A DNA stretch of 64,000 bases from Yanshouia hominis (GCA_014385025.1 JACRTB010000003.1:226105-290104); one strand, 5' to 3'. Counted from the stretch's first letter, positions 1-9,002 are shown. The notes: generated by a model not told the origin, from the sequence alone. Program-made: numbers and translations.

Positions 1-8
1 CCACCAGA

Positions 9-104
9 GATCGGTAATGTTCCGCCGCCCGCTTCGGCTGCACGGATATTATCTGAGATTGGAAATGCCCCACCGCCCGTTTGTGGCTGCAGGGATAATC
101 ACTT
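9..104. repeat. Imperfect 48-bp direct duplication in gene-free DNA
   Basis: Two copies of a roughly 48-bp unit start at 9 and 57. They share GG-AATG, CCGCCCG and GGCTGCA blocks at the same offsets, with about a quarter of positions changed. Positions 1-338 hold no credible gene: open frames there lack a ribosome binding site and family resemblance. The function is unknown. Confidence 0.45.
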
Positions 105-338
105 GCGGCCGACCGCTTCACACGGGCCCCCTTGGACTTGTTACCTGTCGGGCCGATAGGTTGGCGGAGCATTTTTCATCACGCCCTGCTGCCATTGAAA
201 TGACTGCGGAGTGTCCCGCCTTTCTGTAAGACCTTTCACCGCTGCGGATTTGGCAGTTTCCCGCCGCGCCGCCCGGATATTTTCCGGTCAAATGAAAGCT
301 TCTTGAAGCTTCCGGCGCATCCGGTGGCGTTTCCCGAC

Positions 339-373
339 AAAAAGCCGTCCTGCCCGTATGCGGACAGGACGGC
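339..373 (-). terminator. Rho-independent terminator of the liv operon
   Basis: On the minus strand a 9-bp stem (GCCGTCCTG with CAGGACGGC) is followed by five T residues, 11 bases past the last liv stop codon. This is a standard intrinsic terminator. Confidence 0.85.
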
Positions 374-383
374 GTGACAGCAT

Positions 384-1085
384 TCAGCCGCCGAGATATG
401 CCTTGCGGATTGCATCGCTTTCGGCAAGCTCTTTTCCGGTGCCGGAAAGGGCAATTCGGCCCGTTTCAAGCACGTAGGCGCGGTCGGCCACCGAAAGGGC
501 CATCTGAGCGTTCTGCTCGACCAGCAGGATGGTTGTCCCGGCTTTGTGCAGCGCCCGGATAATTTCGAAAATCTGTTCAACCAGAATCGGGGCCAGACCC
601 ATCGAAGGCTCGTCCAGCATCAGAAGCTTGGGGTGGCTCATGAGTGCCCGTCCCATGGCAAGCATCTGCTGCTCACCGCCGGAGAGGGTTCCCGCCACCT
701 GGCGGCGCCGTTCCTGAAGGCGGGGGAACAGCTCGAAAACGTGGGCGAGATCGGCCGGGACTCCGGCGGGGGACTGTGTGAAAGCCCCCATCTCAAGATT
801 TTCCTCGACGGTCATCTGCAGGAAGATCCGTCGGCCCTCCGGCACATGGGCAAGGCCGCGCTGCACCAGCCTGTGGGCCGGGACGCCGCCGATGTTTTCC
901 CCCAGAAAGGTGACCGACCCGGTGCGGCTGCGCAGCAGCCCCGAAACGGTTTGGAGGATGGTGCTCTTGCCCGCGCCGTTCGCACCGATCAGGGTGACGA
1001 TTTCTCCCTGATGAACCTCAAAGGAAACTCCCTTAATCGCGTGAATCGCGCCGTAATAGACATTGATGTCGTTGACCTGCAGCAT
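384..1085 (-). CDS. livF: Branched-chain amino-acid ABC transporter ATPase LivF
   Basis: This 233-residue ATPase is the second nucleotide-binding subunit of a Liv-type importer and hydrolyses ATP at the inner membrane face to drive uptake of leucine, isoleucine or valine. It has Walker A (GANGAGKS), the ABC signature (LSGGEQQ), Walker B (LMLDEPS) and the switch histidine position, occupied by Q in LLVEQNA as is usual for LivF. The start MLQVNDINVYYG is chosen because it begins the domain and gives a normal LivF length; an upstream start would add 22 residues reading back into livG. It is the last gene of livK-livH-livM-livG-livF and ends next to a terminator. Confidence 0.93.
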   Translation of the reverse strand: MLQVNDINVYYGAIHAIKGVSFEVHQGEIVTLIGANGAGKSTILQTVSGLLRSRTGSVTFLGENIGGVPAHRLVQRGLAHVPEGRRIFLQMTVEENLEMGAFTQSPAGVPADLAHVFELFPRLQERRRQVAGTLSGGEQQMLAMGRALMSHPKLLMLDEPSMGLAPILVEQIFEIIRALHKAGTTILLVEQNAQMALSVADRAYVLETGRIALSGTGKELAESDAIRKAYLGG

Positions 1086-1089
1086 CCGC

Positions 1090-1920
1090 TCACCCCTCCT
1101 TTTTCTTGCCCAAATAGGCCTCGATGACCACCGGATTGCGCTTAATCTCATCGGCGGTTCCCTTGGCGATGATCCGGCCGTAGTTCAGCACACAGATGCC
1201 CTCGCAGATTCCCATGACGAGGTTCATATCATGTTCAATGAGCATGATGGCGATCTGGAAGGTGTCGCGGATCTTCGTGATATTTTCCATCAGCTCGGCC
1301 GTTTCAGAGGGGTTCATTCCCGCGGCGGGCTCGTCGAGCAGCAGCAGGGAAGGATTGGTGGCCAGCGCCCGCACAATTTCAAGGCGGCGCTGCGCACCGT
1401 ACGGGAGGCTGCCCGCACGATGCCCCGCCAGATCCTCCATATTAAAGATTGAGAGAAGCTCAAGCGCCCGTTCGTGGGCGATTTTTTCCTGATTCCAGTA
1501 GGAAGGCAGGCGGAGAAGTCCGCTCACTGTACGGTATTTCACCTGATTGTGCAGGCCGATTTTAACGTTTTCCTCAACGGTCAGGGAGGAGAAGAGCCGG
1601 ATGTTCTGAAAGGTGCGCGCGATGCCCGCCTGATTGACCTGCACCGTGCTCATTCCGGAGGTTTCCTTGCCGTCGAGCAGGATGGTGCCCCGCGTCGGCT
1701 GATAGACCTTGGTGAGCAGATTGAAAACGGTGGTCTTGCCCGCGCCGTTCGGACCGATCAGGCCGGCAATTTCGGTGCGGCCGATGGTGAGATTGAATTC
1801 GTCAACAGCGGTCAGGCCGCCGAAGTCAATGCCGAGATGACGGGTCTCCAGCACGGGGATCTTGTCGAGATCGCGTTCGGGAATGATGCTGTTGGTTGGC
1901 AGCGGCACCATCTTACTCAT
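1090..1920 (-). CDS. livG: Branched-chain amino-acid ABC transporter ATPase LivG
   Basis: This 276-residue ATPase pairs with LivF under the LivH/LivM channel. It shows Walker A (GPNGAGKT), the family-specific GIARTFQNIRLF segment, the ABC motif in degenerate form (LPYGAQRR, normal for LivG), Walker B (LLLLDEPAAGMNP) and EHDM. The chosen start (MSKMVPL) overlaps the livM stop by 8 bases, the pattern of translational coupling. A longer reading would extend further into livM. The N-terminal 20 or so residues before the ABC domain are slightly longer than in E. coli LivG. Confidence 0.93.
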   Translation of the reverse strand: MSKMVPLPTNSIIPERDLDKIPVLETRHLGIDFGGLTAVDEFNLTIGRTEIAGLIGPNGAGKTTVFNLLTKVYQPTRGTILLDGKETSGMSTVQVNQAGIARTFQNIRLFSSLTVEENVKIGLHNQVKYRTVSGLLRLPSYWNQEKIAHERALELLSIFNMEDLAGHRAGSLPYGAQRRLEIVRALATNPSLLLLDEPAAGMNPSETAELMENITKIRDTFQIAIMLIEHDMNLVMGICEGICVLNYGRIIAKGTADEIKRNPVVIEAYLGKKKEG

Positions 1921-3004
1921 GGCTTCCGACCTCCTTTCCCGATCCGTCGGAATCTCCTTCACGCCGATGCGGAAGCAGGCGCGCCACAAGGCCTCTGAAC
2001 TGCGGATTGTTAGTGGTCAGCATGACGAGAATCAGAACGATGGCATAGACCAGCATCCGGTAATCGGAGAAGGCGCGCAGCAGCTCGGGAAGAATGGTAA
2101 GCACCGTCGCGGCGATGATGGAACCGCGGATATTTCCCATGCCGCCGAGCACGACAAAGACCAGCACAAGAATCGAGGTATTGAAGTCAAACTTCTTGGC
2201 CACGACCGTTGAGTAGTTCATTGCGAAGAGGGCGCCGGCCATCCCGGCAAGGATTGCCGAGGTGATGAAAGCGGTGAGCTTGTAGCGGGTAATGCTGATG
2301 CCGACCGATTCGGCCGCAATGCGGTTGTCACGGATTGCCATGATCGCCCGGCCGGCGCGGCTCTGCACAAGGTTCTGCACCACGGCGAGGGTGAAGAGCA
2401 CCAGCAGGAACCCGGCGAAAAAGGTCGAGAGCTTCGGGACGCCGGTTGCGCCCATCGGCCCGTTCATGATGACCTTTCCGCCCTCGGCCAGTCCGAGCGC
2501 ATTGGAGTTGGTCATGCCGATGTGCAGGCCGCTTGAGTCAACCCCCACATAGAGGCAGTTGACGATATTTTTGATAATTTCACCGAACGCAAGGGTGACG
2601 ATAGCCAGATAGTCTCCGCGCAGGCGCAGAACCGGAACGCCGACCAGAAAACCGGCGATTCCCGCCAGAATGCCGCCGACCAGAATAGCCGCCAGAAGGC
2701 GCAGCCCCGCGGAGGGAACCACGTTGGTCAGGCTGACCGCCGCGACAACGCCCGAAAAGGCGCCGACCCCCATGAAGCCCGCGTGGCCGAGCGAAAGCTC
2801 GCCGAGCACGCCGACGGTGAGGTTGAGCGAAACGGCCATACAGATATAGGCGCAGATCGGGACAAGCTGCCCATTAAGCGAGTTGGACACATGGCCGCCC
2901 GCGCGCATGGCCTGAACGATCAGAAAGACCGCAGCGACCAGACCATAGTTGAGAAAGCCGTTGAGCGAAGCTCTGCTGAGTTTTCCTGACATTTCTTCGT
3001 TCAC
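1913..3004 (-). CDS. livM: Branched-chain amino-acid ABC transporter permease LivM
   Basis: This 363-residue permease is a polytopic membrane protein with the LivM hallmarks: SLNLTVGVLGELSLGHAGFMGVGA near residue 60-80, LRGDYLAIVTLAFGEI in the middle and a cytoplasmic EAA-like loop near IRDNRIAAESVGI. It forms the channel with LivH. The GTG at 3004 abuts the livH stop. An ATG four codons in (2992), behind an AGGTG, is an equally good start. The gene ends inside the livG start region. Confidence 0.92.
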   Translation of the reverse strand: MNEEMSGKLSRASLNGFLNYGLVAAVFLIVQAMRAGGHVSNSLNGQLVPICAYICMAVSLNLTVGVLGELSLGHAGFMGVGAFSGVVAAVSLTNVVPSAGLRLLAAILVGGILAGIAGFLVGVPVLRLRGDYLAIVTLAFGEIIKNIVNCLYVGVDSSGLHIGMTNSNALGLAEGGKVIMNGPMGATGVPKLSTFFAGFLLVLFTLAVVQNLVQSRAGRAIMAIRDNRIAAESVGISITRYKLTAFITSAILAGMAGALFAMNYSTVVAKKFDFNTSILVLVFVVLGGMGNIRGSIIAATVLTILPELLRAFSDYRMLVYAIVLILVMLTTNNPQFRGLVARLLPHRREGDSDGSGKEVGSHE

Positions 3005-3886
3005 CTACACTTTCTCATTGATTGCCTTGCCGAGCAGGCCGGTGGGCTTGACCAGCAGGACGATGATCAGCACCGAAAAAACAATGGCGTCGGCAAGCTG
3101 GGTGGAGATGTACGCCTTGCCGAAGATCTCGATGATCCCAAGCAGGATTCCGCCCACCATCGCGCCGGGAATCGAACCGATTCCGCCGAATACGGCGGCG
3201 GTAAAGGCCTTGATGCCGGGCATCGATCCGGTGGTGGGGAGAAGGACGGGATAAGCCGAGCAAAGCAGCACACCGGCGATCGCTGCCAGCGCCGAACCGA
3301 TGGCAAAGGTGACCGAGATGGTGTGGTTGACGTTGATCCCCATCAGCTGGGCGGCGCCCTTGTCCTCGCTGACCGCCCGCATGGCTTTTCCCATCCGGGT
3401 TTTGCCGGTAAAGAGGGTCAGGCCGATCATGATGACGATACAGGCGATGACGGTGACGATTGCTTCCCCCGTGATGATGAGCTGGCCTTCAAAGAGCTTC
3501 AGCGGAGGAATCCCCACCAGGCTCGGAAAGCTCTTGGGGGCGGAGCCCCAGATCAGCAGGGCCGCATTCTGGAGGAAATAGCTGACCCCGATGGCGGTGA
3601 TCAGGACAGCCAGTGAAGGAGCGGCCCGCAGCGGCTTGTAGGCGAGCCCCTCGATCGTAATGCCCAAGATGGTACAGACGGCCATCGCAAGCAGAATTGC
3701 CACAATGGAGGGAAGCCCCAGATAAGAGGTCGCACAGAAGGCGATGTAGGCTCCCACCATGATGACATCCCCATGGGCGAAATTAAGCATCTTGGCGATT
3801 CCGTAGACCATGGTATAGCCAAGTGCGATGATTGCGTAGACGCTTCCCAGACTGATTCCGTTGGCCAGATAGGAAAGGAAGGCCAC
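3005..3886 (-). CDS. livH: Branched-chain amino-acid ABC transporter permease LivH
   Basis: This 293-residue permease is the LivM partner. It opens with LANGISLGSVYAIIALGYTMVYGI and LNFAHGD, both diagnostic of LivH, and carries several membrane spans plus an EDKGAAQLMGI cytoplasmic loop. The start is taken at a GTG preceded by GAGG with about 9 bases spacing. A GTG eight codons upstream is possible but has no better ribosome site. The 120-base gap to livK has no clear terminator, so livK and livH are probably co-transcribed. Confidence 0.92.
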   Translation of the reverse strand: MAFLSYLANGISLGSVYAIIALGYTMVYGIAKMLNFAHGDVIMVGAYIAFCATSYLGLPSIVAILLAMAVCTILGITIEGLAYKPLRAAPSLAVLITAIGVSYFLQNAALLIWGSAPKSFPSLVGIPPLKLFEGQLIITGEAIVTVIACIVIMIGLTLFTGKTRMGKAMRAVSEDKGAAQLMGINVNHTISVTFAIGSALAAIAGVLLCSAYPVLLPTTGSMPGIKAFTAAVFGGIGSIPGAMVGGILLGIIEIFGKAYISTQLADAIVFSVLIIVLLVKPTGLLGKAINEKV

Positions 3887-4007
3887 GAGCACACACCTCA
3901 TTTCCGGCACCCGGCGGGCAGGCCCGCGGATCGCCTCATAGTTTCAGGATGGTCACAAAAGGGGATAGGGCCGCCGTAACGACCGCGGCGGCCCAAAGCG
4001 AAATCTG

Positions 4008-5237
4008 TTACATGCCGACGTAGGCGCCGTTCTGGATCACCATGCCCTTCGGGGCCTTGGAAACTTCGCCGGTCGCGGCCCAGGTCATGCCCTCGCCGGT
4101 CAGCCCGTCGAAGGAGAAGTCGCCGGCGGTGAAGGTGGCGATCATCTTTTCGCAGACATCGGCAGCAGGCATGTCCGCGGTGATGCCGGCCTTTTGGCAG
4201 GCTTCATAAATGGCATAGATGCAGTCGTAAGCGTCCGCGGCGAACTGGTTGGGGGTCTCGCCGAACTGTTCGTTGTACTTCTTGGTGAAAGCGGCAGTAC
4301 GGTCGTCGGAAGCATCCGCCGCGAAGGGGGTCAGCAGCATGACGCCCTCGGCCAGAGCGGTGTCAAAGTTCTCGAGGGTGAGGATGCCGTCCATGCCGTC
4401 AACGCCGAAGACCTTGGGGGAATAGTCCATGCCCTTGGCCTGGGTGAGGATCAGCGAAGCGGGGGTGTAGTAGATCGGCAGGAAGAGAAGGTCGGCTCCC
4501 GCGTTCTTTGCATCGGTGATCTGAACCGAGAAGTCGGTGGCGGTATCATCGGTGAAGGTGGTGGTGCTGACGATTTCAAGGCCCTGGTTGGCAGCCTCGC
4601 TGGCAAACTTCTCATAGATGCCGGTGGAGTAGGCGTCCGCGTTGTTATAGATAACGGCGATTTTGGTGCCGAGCTTCTGCTCCGCGATATACTGTGCGGA
4701 AGCGATGCCCTGGTTGGGATCGGTGAAGCACATCTGGAACATGTTATCCTTGCCCTCGATGACAGTAGTCGAGGAGGCGGAGGGGGTCAGCGCAAAAACG
4801 CGGTCGGCATAGGCCTCGGCTCCGACAGCCACACAGGGGCTGGTGGTGACGGTTCCGCACAGGATCTGCATTCCCCAGTCCTTCAGGGCGTTGTAGGCGT
4901 TGACCGACTTTTCGGCGTCGTGCTCGTCATCCTGCGGGTTGAAGGCAAACTGCATTCCACCGAGGGCGTTGATCTCATCGACGGCGATCTGCGCGCCATT
5001 TTTGGCAGCGGTGCCGTAGATCGCGGCGCCGCCGGTCAGCGGGCCGATAAATCCGATCTTGACCGCCTCTTCGGACGGAGCGGCGGGAGCCTCAGAGGCA
5101 GGAGCGCCGGAAGCGGCCTCGGACGAAGGGGCGGGCGCGCCCGCCGACGGGGCGGAGCTGGAGGCGCCGCCGCAGCCGGCCAGCGCGGCGACCATCGAAA
5201 GCGCAAGGACAGCGGATAAAATTTTCTTTTTCATCAT
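4008..5237 (-). CDS. livK: Branched-chain amino-acid binding lipoprotein LivK-like
   Basis: This extracytoplasmic binding protein of about 409 residues (peripla_BP_6 type) captures the substrate for LivHMGF. It has a lipoprotein signal (Lys-rich start, hydrophobic core, LAGC lipobox), then an Ala/Ser/Pro-rich tether to about residue 60, then the type I binding fold starting IGFIGPLTGGAAIYG. Two adjacent ATG codons (5237, 5234) follow GAAGGAG at 5 and 8 bases. It is the first gene of the operon and is separated from the upstream small gene by that gene's terminator. The exact ligand cannot be read from sequence; other amino acids or small amides are possible. Confidence 0.9.
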   Translation of the reverse strand: MMKKKILSAVLALSMVAALAGCGGASSSAPSAGAPAPSSEAASGAPASEAPAAPSEEAVKIGFIGPLTGGAAIYGTAAKNGAQIAVDEINALGGMQFAFNPQDDEHDAEKSVNAYNALKDWGMQILCGTVTTSPCVAVGAEAYADRVFALTPSASSTTVIEGKDNMFQMCFTDPNQGIASAQYIAEQKLGTKIAVIYNNADAYSTGIYEKFASEAANQGLEIVSTTTFTDDTATDFSVQITDAKNAGADLLFLPIYYTPASLILTQAKGMDYSPKVFGVDGMDGILTLENFDTALAEGVMLLTPFAADASDDRTAAFTKKYNEQFGETPNQFAADAYDCIYAIYEACQKAGITADMPAADVCEKMIATFTAGDFSFDGLTGEGMTWAATGEVSKAPKGMVIQNGAYVGM

Positions 5238-5308
5238 CAATTCTCCTTCAATGTTGTTCCGTCCACGGTTTTCGGGACGGAGGTTGAATTACAAGGGATG
5301 ATCTATAT

Positions 5309-5343
5309 AAAAAACGGCCCCGCCAAAAGAGCGGCGCCGTTTT
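5309..5343 (-). terminator. Terminator of the small membrane-protein gene
   Basis: On the minus strand a GC-rich hairpin (AACGGC-CCGC paired with GCGG-GCCGTT) is followed by six T residues and lies 14 bases after the stop at 5357. It isolates the liv operon from the upstream unit. Confidence 0.8.
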
Positions 5344-5356
5344 CAGCCTCAAAGCC

Positions 5357-5668
5357 TTATTGGATCGGCAGCGGTTCTTTTGTGCGTATGCAAAATTTCA
5401 GTACAAGAAGCCCTGCTCCAAGCGCGGGTACAAGGACGGCCGCGGGAATCATGGCAAGAAGGCATACTTGTACAATCAGGCATACCAACAAAAGGGCCAA
5501 AATAAAAACAAAAAGGGACGCTGCGCGGGCAGCGTCCAAAAAAATGACCGAAATGCAGCCGAAAAACGCCTCCGCACCACAGCAGGGAGCGGAGAATGTG
5601 CAATCATGAGCGGCGCTGAATTGCAGAGCATTTCCATCTGATGGAGAACTCTGGAATGTCTCTTTCAT
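5357..5668 (-). CDS. Small two-span membrane protein, unknown
   Basis: This is a 103-residue hypothetical protein. Residues 1-45 are polar with several cysteines; from about residue 50 there are two strongly hydrophobic segments (LFVFILALLLVCLIV and AVLVPALGAGLLVL) and a short basic tail. It has its own near-consensus promoter, an AGGGGG ribosome site 7 bases before ATG, and a terminator, so it looks like a genuine monocistronic gene. I do not recognise the family. Three other frames are open over the same stretch but none has these signals. Confidence 0.6.
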   Translation of the reverse strand: MKETFQSSPSDGNALQFSAAHDCTFSAPCCGAEAFFGCISVIFLDAARAASLFVFILALLLVCLIVQVCLLAMIPAAVLVPALGAGLLVLKFCIRTKEPLPIQ

Positions 5669-5727
5669 TGTTGCGCCCCCTTGATTTTAAAATCCTGCCA
5701 ATCAATTCTGCATATAACATTGGTGAA

Positions 5728-5756
5728 AATATATAACATTTTGAAGGAATTGTCAA
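5728..5756 (-). promoter_or_regulatory. Sigma-A promoter for the small membrane protein
   Basis: Minus strand TTGACA (5751-5756), 17-bp spacer, TATATT (5728-5733). The transcription start would fall about 50 bases before the ATG at 5668. Confidence 0.8.
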
Positions 5757-5821
5757 CAGAGGGGTAAAATTTTTCTTTGTCAATCTTTTAACCTTACCGA
5801 AAGAGTTCACAAAATTTTTAT

Positions 5822-6214
5822 CAGATCCTACAATTTTTTTTGAGATGTCCCAGACATATTGCTCGCCATACTTGTATGTTTTTAACAGACGTGCTGAGGA
5901 GAGATTGCAAAATTTGTTCTTTTCTCAGATTTTTTCTTTGTTGAAAAATTGTACGAAGAAACTGATTTTGTAAATGAATCTTCTGAAGATGCGGAAAAAT
6001 CAAATTTGAAAGACGGACGTTTTCGATGGGAATACAATCTCCTTTGCCTGTTTGCCCGCGGGGAATCCGGACGCTTCTCATGGCAAATGATGTTGTCCAA
6101 AATGAGCGGACATAGTTTCGCGCCCCACATCCGGCTGAAGCGAGACGGACATCAGGGCGCGGCGCATCAGACGCGGTGCCTCGGCACAGCGATTTTAAAA
6201 TTCGTGTGCGGAAT
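5822..6214. other. Gene-free AT-richer interval
   Basis: No reading frame here has both a ribosome site and family resemblance. The base composition is clearly more AT-rich than the flanks up to about 6010. I see no clear promoter or terminator, only a short ATTTTAAAAT palindrome near 6191. Confidence 0.4.
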
Positions 6215-7303
6215 CTATTTCGGCTTTTCCTCCATAAGACGGAGATTTTCTTGCAGGCGCTTCTCTCCGGGTGCGATCGCAAGCGCCTGCCGGCAGGCTT
6301 CCCGCGCTTCGGCGGCGCGTCCGGTGTACCAAAGTCCCAGCGAGAGCAGATCCCACGGCAGCGCGCCCCATGCTTCGGCGGTACAGATATAGCTTTCGGG
6401 ACGCTTCGAAATTGAAAGCGCCTGGCGCGCGGCCCATACCGTTGCGTCGTATTCCCGCAGCTCCCAGAAAAATTCGGCCAGCTCAACCCAAGGCTCCCGC
6501 AGCCAGGGGGCTTCCCCCGCCGCGCGCAGAAGCCAGCGGCGGGCCTGCCGCAAATCGCCCTTTCCTCGGCAGGCCTGCGCGAGAAAGCGCATTGAGGCGC
6601 AGCGTTCGTCCTCCCATGTGGCGGAGGGCAGGGCAAGATGCCTGGTCAACGCGCCGATGGCGTCGTCCCAGCGGCGCTGGAACAGATATTCCCGGCCGAG
6701 GTAGTGAAGGCCCCGGTCGTCCCCGGGGCTCTCACGAACCGAGAGTTCCAGCAGGGGCAGGTACTGTGAACGCGACTTGGCGGGATCGGCATGATGGTCC
6801 AGCTGCATCCCCTCGACCCGAACCGTTTCGGGACGCGGTCCTTCTCCGATGTATTCCAGCACCTCATGCACCGGATGAATCCAGCGGTAAAGACCCCGGG
6901 CATGCACCTTTTCATACCAGAAAACGACCCCTTCGCTGCCGTCCTCGTTGAAATTCCAGACGTAGCGGTAGGTTGCCTGGCCGGTTCCGGGCTTCCACGC
7001 CGCTTCGAGCAGGGCGCGCCAGCCGGGACGGAGAAGCTCGTCAAGATCGGTGCAGACGCAGATATCCGCTTCTTCCGGCACCAGTTCGAGTGAGCGGTTG
7101 CGTGCCGTGTCAAACCGCCAGGGGGAGATGATCTCCCGGGTCACCTTCGCGCCGCCTTCCTCGAGAAGGCGCACCGTTTCATCGGTGGAGCCGGTATCCA
7201 GCACCACGATGCTGTCCGCCTCCCGCATTGATTCGATCCAGCCGGGCACAAACTTTGCTTCGTTTTTGCAGATTGCATAGACGCATACATGATAATGGTT
7301 CAT
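6215..7303 (-). CDS. GT2 glycosyltransferase with C-terminal TPR repeats
   Basis: This 362-residue protein has an N-terminal family 2 glycosyltransferase domain (residues 1-170: AICKNEAKFVPGWIES, DTGSTDET, the DxD-like CTDLDE and the HPVHEVLEY segment). After it comes a helical region of TPR-like repeats (about 200-360, for example RGLHYLGREYLFQRRWDDAI). This architecture is known from SunS-like peptide/protein glycosyltransferases and from uncharacterised clostridial enzymes. An AGGAGG lies 10 bases before the ATG. No acceptor protein or peptide gene is adjacent, so the substrate is unknown. Confidence 0.85.
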   Translation of the reverse strand: MNHYHVCVYAICKNEAKFVPGWIESMREADSIVVLDTGSTDETVRLLEEGGAKVTREIISPWRFDTARNRSLELVPEEADICVCTDLDELLRPGWRALLEAAWKPGTGQATYRYVWNFNEDGSEGVVFWYEKVHARGLYRWIHPVHEVLEYIGEGPRPETVRVEGMQLDHHADPAKSRSQYLPLLELSVRESPGDDRGLHYLGREYLFQRRWDDAIGALTRHLALPSATWEDERCASMRFLAQACRGKGDLRQARRWLLRAAGEAPWLREPWVELAEFFWELREYDATVWAARQALSISKRPESYICTAEAWGALPWDLLSLGLWYTGRAAEAREACRQALAIAPGEKRLQENLRLMEEKPK

Positions 7304-7660
7304 AAACGGAAGCCCTCCTGAACGGGGCCGTGTTCCATGCGGCCCGCAGCCTTGAATCTCATTCTGCCCTTGTGCGTTGTGATTCCGCCGCTAAAATGAC
7401 GCGGTCCGCGCGGCGTACAACCCCGAATGCGGACGGCCCGCGGCGAAAATGAAAGCGGACCCTCCGGAGAGAGTTCCGCCCGGTGACCGCGCTGCCGATA
7501 TCCGGTGTGCCGCCGTGGACGGAAAATACAGCCCAATATATTTCGTCCAACTTTGCAGCGGCACAAACAGCCGGTTTTGCTTTCCGCACCCTTCGATGGA
7601 TATGTATGGCTTTCCGCGCATGTCCTATGAACAAAGGAACCTGCATTTTCGGAAAATGTG
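7304..7660. other. Gene-free interval between divergent units
   Basis: This holds the upstream regions of the minus-strand glycosyltransferase and the plus-strand regulator operon. No gene-like frame was found: the open frames on both strands lack ribosome sites and recognisable domains. Confidence 0.4.
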
Positions 7661-7689
7661 TTGACTTGAGAGCGATTCAATGATATTTT
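7661..7689 (+). promoter_or_regulatory. Promoter P1 of the HTH/ImmA operon
   Basis: TTGACT (7661-7666), 17-bp spacer, TATTTT (7684-7689). The predicted start lies within the LexA-type box immediately downstream. Confidence 0.6.
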
Positions 7690-7695
7690 AATAAA

Positions 7696-7707
7696 GAACA
7701 AATGTTC
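7696..7707 (+). promoter_or_regulatory. LexA-type (SOS) box
   Basis: GAACAAATGTTC is a perfect GAAC-N4-GTTC dyad, the Gram-positive LexA core. It sits at the predicted P1 start and 10 bases before the P2 -35. The sequence is seen directly; LexA binding is inferred. Confidence 0.6.
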
Positions 7708-7716
7708 TAAAAACGC

Positions 7717-7745
7717 TTGACAACGATTTTTGACTTGGTTATAAT
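7717..7745 (+). promoter_or_regulatory. Promoter P2, perfect sigma-A consensus
   Basis: TTGACA (7717-7722), 17-bp spacer, TATAAT (7740-7745). This is a full-consensus promoter and therefore likely very strong when not repressed. Confidence 0.85.
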
Positions 7746-7813
7746 ATATTTACAGAAAAGCTTACATGCTTACAAAGAGGAATTCTGCCGCCGGCACGGA
7801 GAAGGTGAATGTG

Positions 7814-8182
7814 ATGCCCCATGAAAGTTTTGGGAATTTTTTGGCGCGGAAAAGGATTCAAAGAGGAATGACCCTTCGAAAAATGGCGCAGCTGCTTGGC
7901 TGCTCGGCCCCATATCTGAGCGATGTGGAAAAGGGCCGCCGCAATCCTTTTGAGGTTGGAAAACTGGAGCTGGCCGCCCGGGTCCTCTGCCTCACCGCCG
8001 AGGAAACATCTGAAATGCTGGATTTGGCGGGAAAACAGCGCAACTCCGTCGCGCCGGATCTGCCGGACTACATCATGCGGCGGGATTATGTTGCCGCCGC
8101 GCTGCGGACAGCGCGCGATCTTGGCGCCGGGGAAAAGGAATGGGCGGCATTTGTCGAAGAGTTAAAACGGCGGAAAGGGTAA
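7814..8182 (+). CDS. Cro/C1-type HTH regulator (ImmR-like)
   Basis: This 122-residue DNA-binding protein has an HTH_3 domain at about residues 4-60: FLARKRIQRGMTLRKMAQLLG, then SAPYLSDVEKGRRNPF, the recognition-helix pattern of phage and ICE repressors. The C-terminal half is helical and has no known domain. The start ATG at 7814 follows AAGGTG at 6 bases; an in-frame ATG at 7766 would add 16 residues with no domain. It is followed 10 bases later by an ImmA/IrrE peptidase, the arrangement of ImmR-ImmA pairs in which the peptidase cleaves the repressor. Two promoters and a LexA-type box precede it. Confidence 0.82.
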   Translation: MPHESFGNFLARKRIQRGMTLRKMAQLLGCSAPYLSDVEKGRRNPFEVGKLELAARVLCLTAEETSEMLDLAGKQRNSVAPDLPDYIMRRDYVAAALRTARDLGAGEKEWAAFVEELKRRKG

Positions 8183-8192
8183 ATGGAGGCCT

Positions 8193-9002
8193 ATGCTGCG
8201 GCTGAATTTTTCCAAAAAGCAAAACGGGGTTCCTGTTTTGAGCAGAATCCAAATGGACCGGATGGCCGAATTGCTGCTGGCGGATTACCGCCCAACCGCG
8301 GTTTGGAGACCGCAGACGATCGACATCGATGACTTCGTCCAGAACTACCTCGGGATGCGGCAGGATTTTCAATATCTTTCCCACTGCGGGCTTTATTTGG
8401 GAATGACGGTTTTTTACAATACGGATCGGGTGGTGGTTTACAACCCTGAAGCGCGGCGCGCCGAATATCTCAGTGTCTGTGCGAAAACCATTCTGATCGA
8501 CAGCAGCCTTTTGGAGAAAGGACAGGAACACCGTTACCGCTTTACCATGGGTCATGAAGCGGCGCATGGAATTTTACACGAAGCCTTTTTCGCAGCGGCG
8601 GAGGGACGAATGAATCCGGATAACCCGCCGGCGATCCAGTGCAGGACAAGCTGCTCCGCGGCGCGTGCCCGGGGCCTCTGGAGCGATCATGATTGGATGG
8701 AATGGCAGGCGGATGCCTTTTCCGCCGCTTTGCTGATGCCGCGTCCCGCCGTTTGTAAGGCGGCCCGGGATATCTGCCTGAAGAATCCTTATCTCGCGGC
8801 AAACGAGGAAATCCGCGCACTCGAACAGGCCGGAGCGGTTTCACGCCTTTTTTCCACGTCCTTCGAGGCCGCATTCCGGCGGCTGAAGGATCTGGGACTT
8901 GTCCGCCGAGGGCTTCCGCCGCGAAAGACCGGGGAGGTGCTCGGGGTGTTCCGTCAAGGAACCGGACCGGCACCCGGTCTATGGAAAGGGGGCGGCCTAT
9001 GA
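8193..9002 (+). CDS. ImmA/IrrE family metallopeptidase
   Basis: This 269-residue zinc peptidase has HEAAH at residues 121-125 and a downstream EWQAD (E170, D174), matching the HExxH...ExxxD pattern of the IrrE/ImmA family. Family members cleave a partner HTH repressor in response to DNA damage or stress; the upstream gene is the likely target. The N-terminal 90 residues and an Arg-rich tail are not recognised. Its TGA overlaps the ATG of the next gene (ATGA), suggesting coupled translation. Confidence 0.85.
   Translation: MLRLNFSKKQNGVPVLSRIQMDRMAELLLADYRPTAVWRPQTIDIDDFVQNYLGMRQDFQYLSHCGLYLGMTVFYNTDRVVVYNPEARRAEYLSVCAKTILIDSSLLEKGQEHRYRFTMGHEAAHGILHEAFFAAAEGRMNPDNPPAIQCRTSCSAARARGLWSDHDWMEWQADAFSAALLMPRPAVCKAARDICLKNPYLAANEEIRALEQAGAVSRLFSTSFEAAFRRLKDLGLVRRGLPPRKTGEVLGVFRQGTGPAPGLWKGGGL

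Noticed and set aside
4194..5219. Long open frame on the plus strand opposite livK
   Set aside because: Gly/Val-rich shadow of a well-supported gene with no ribosome site or family resemblance; GC-rich DNA leaves antisense frames open.
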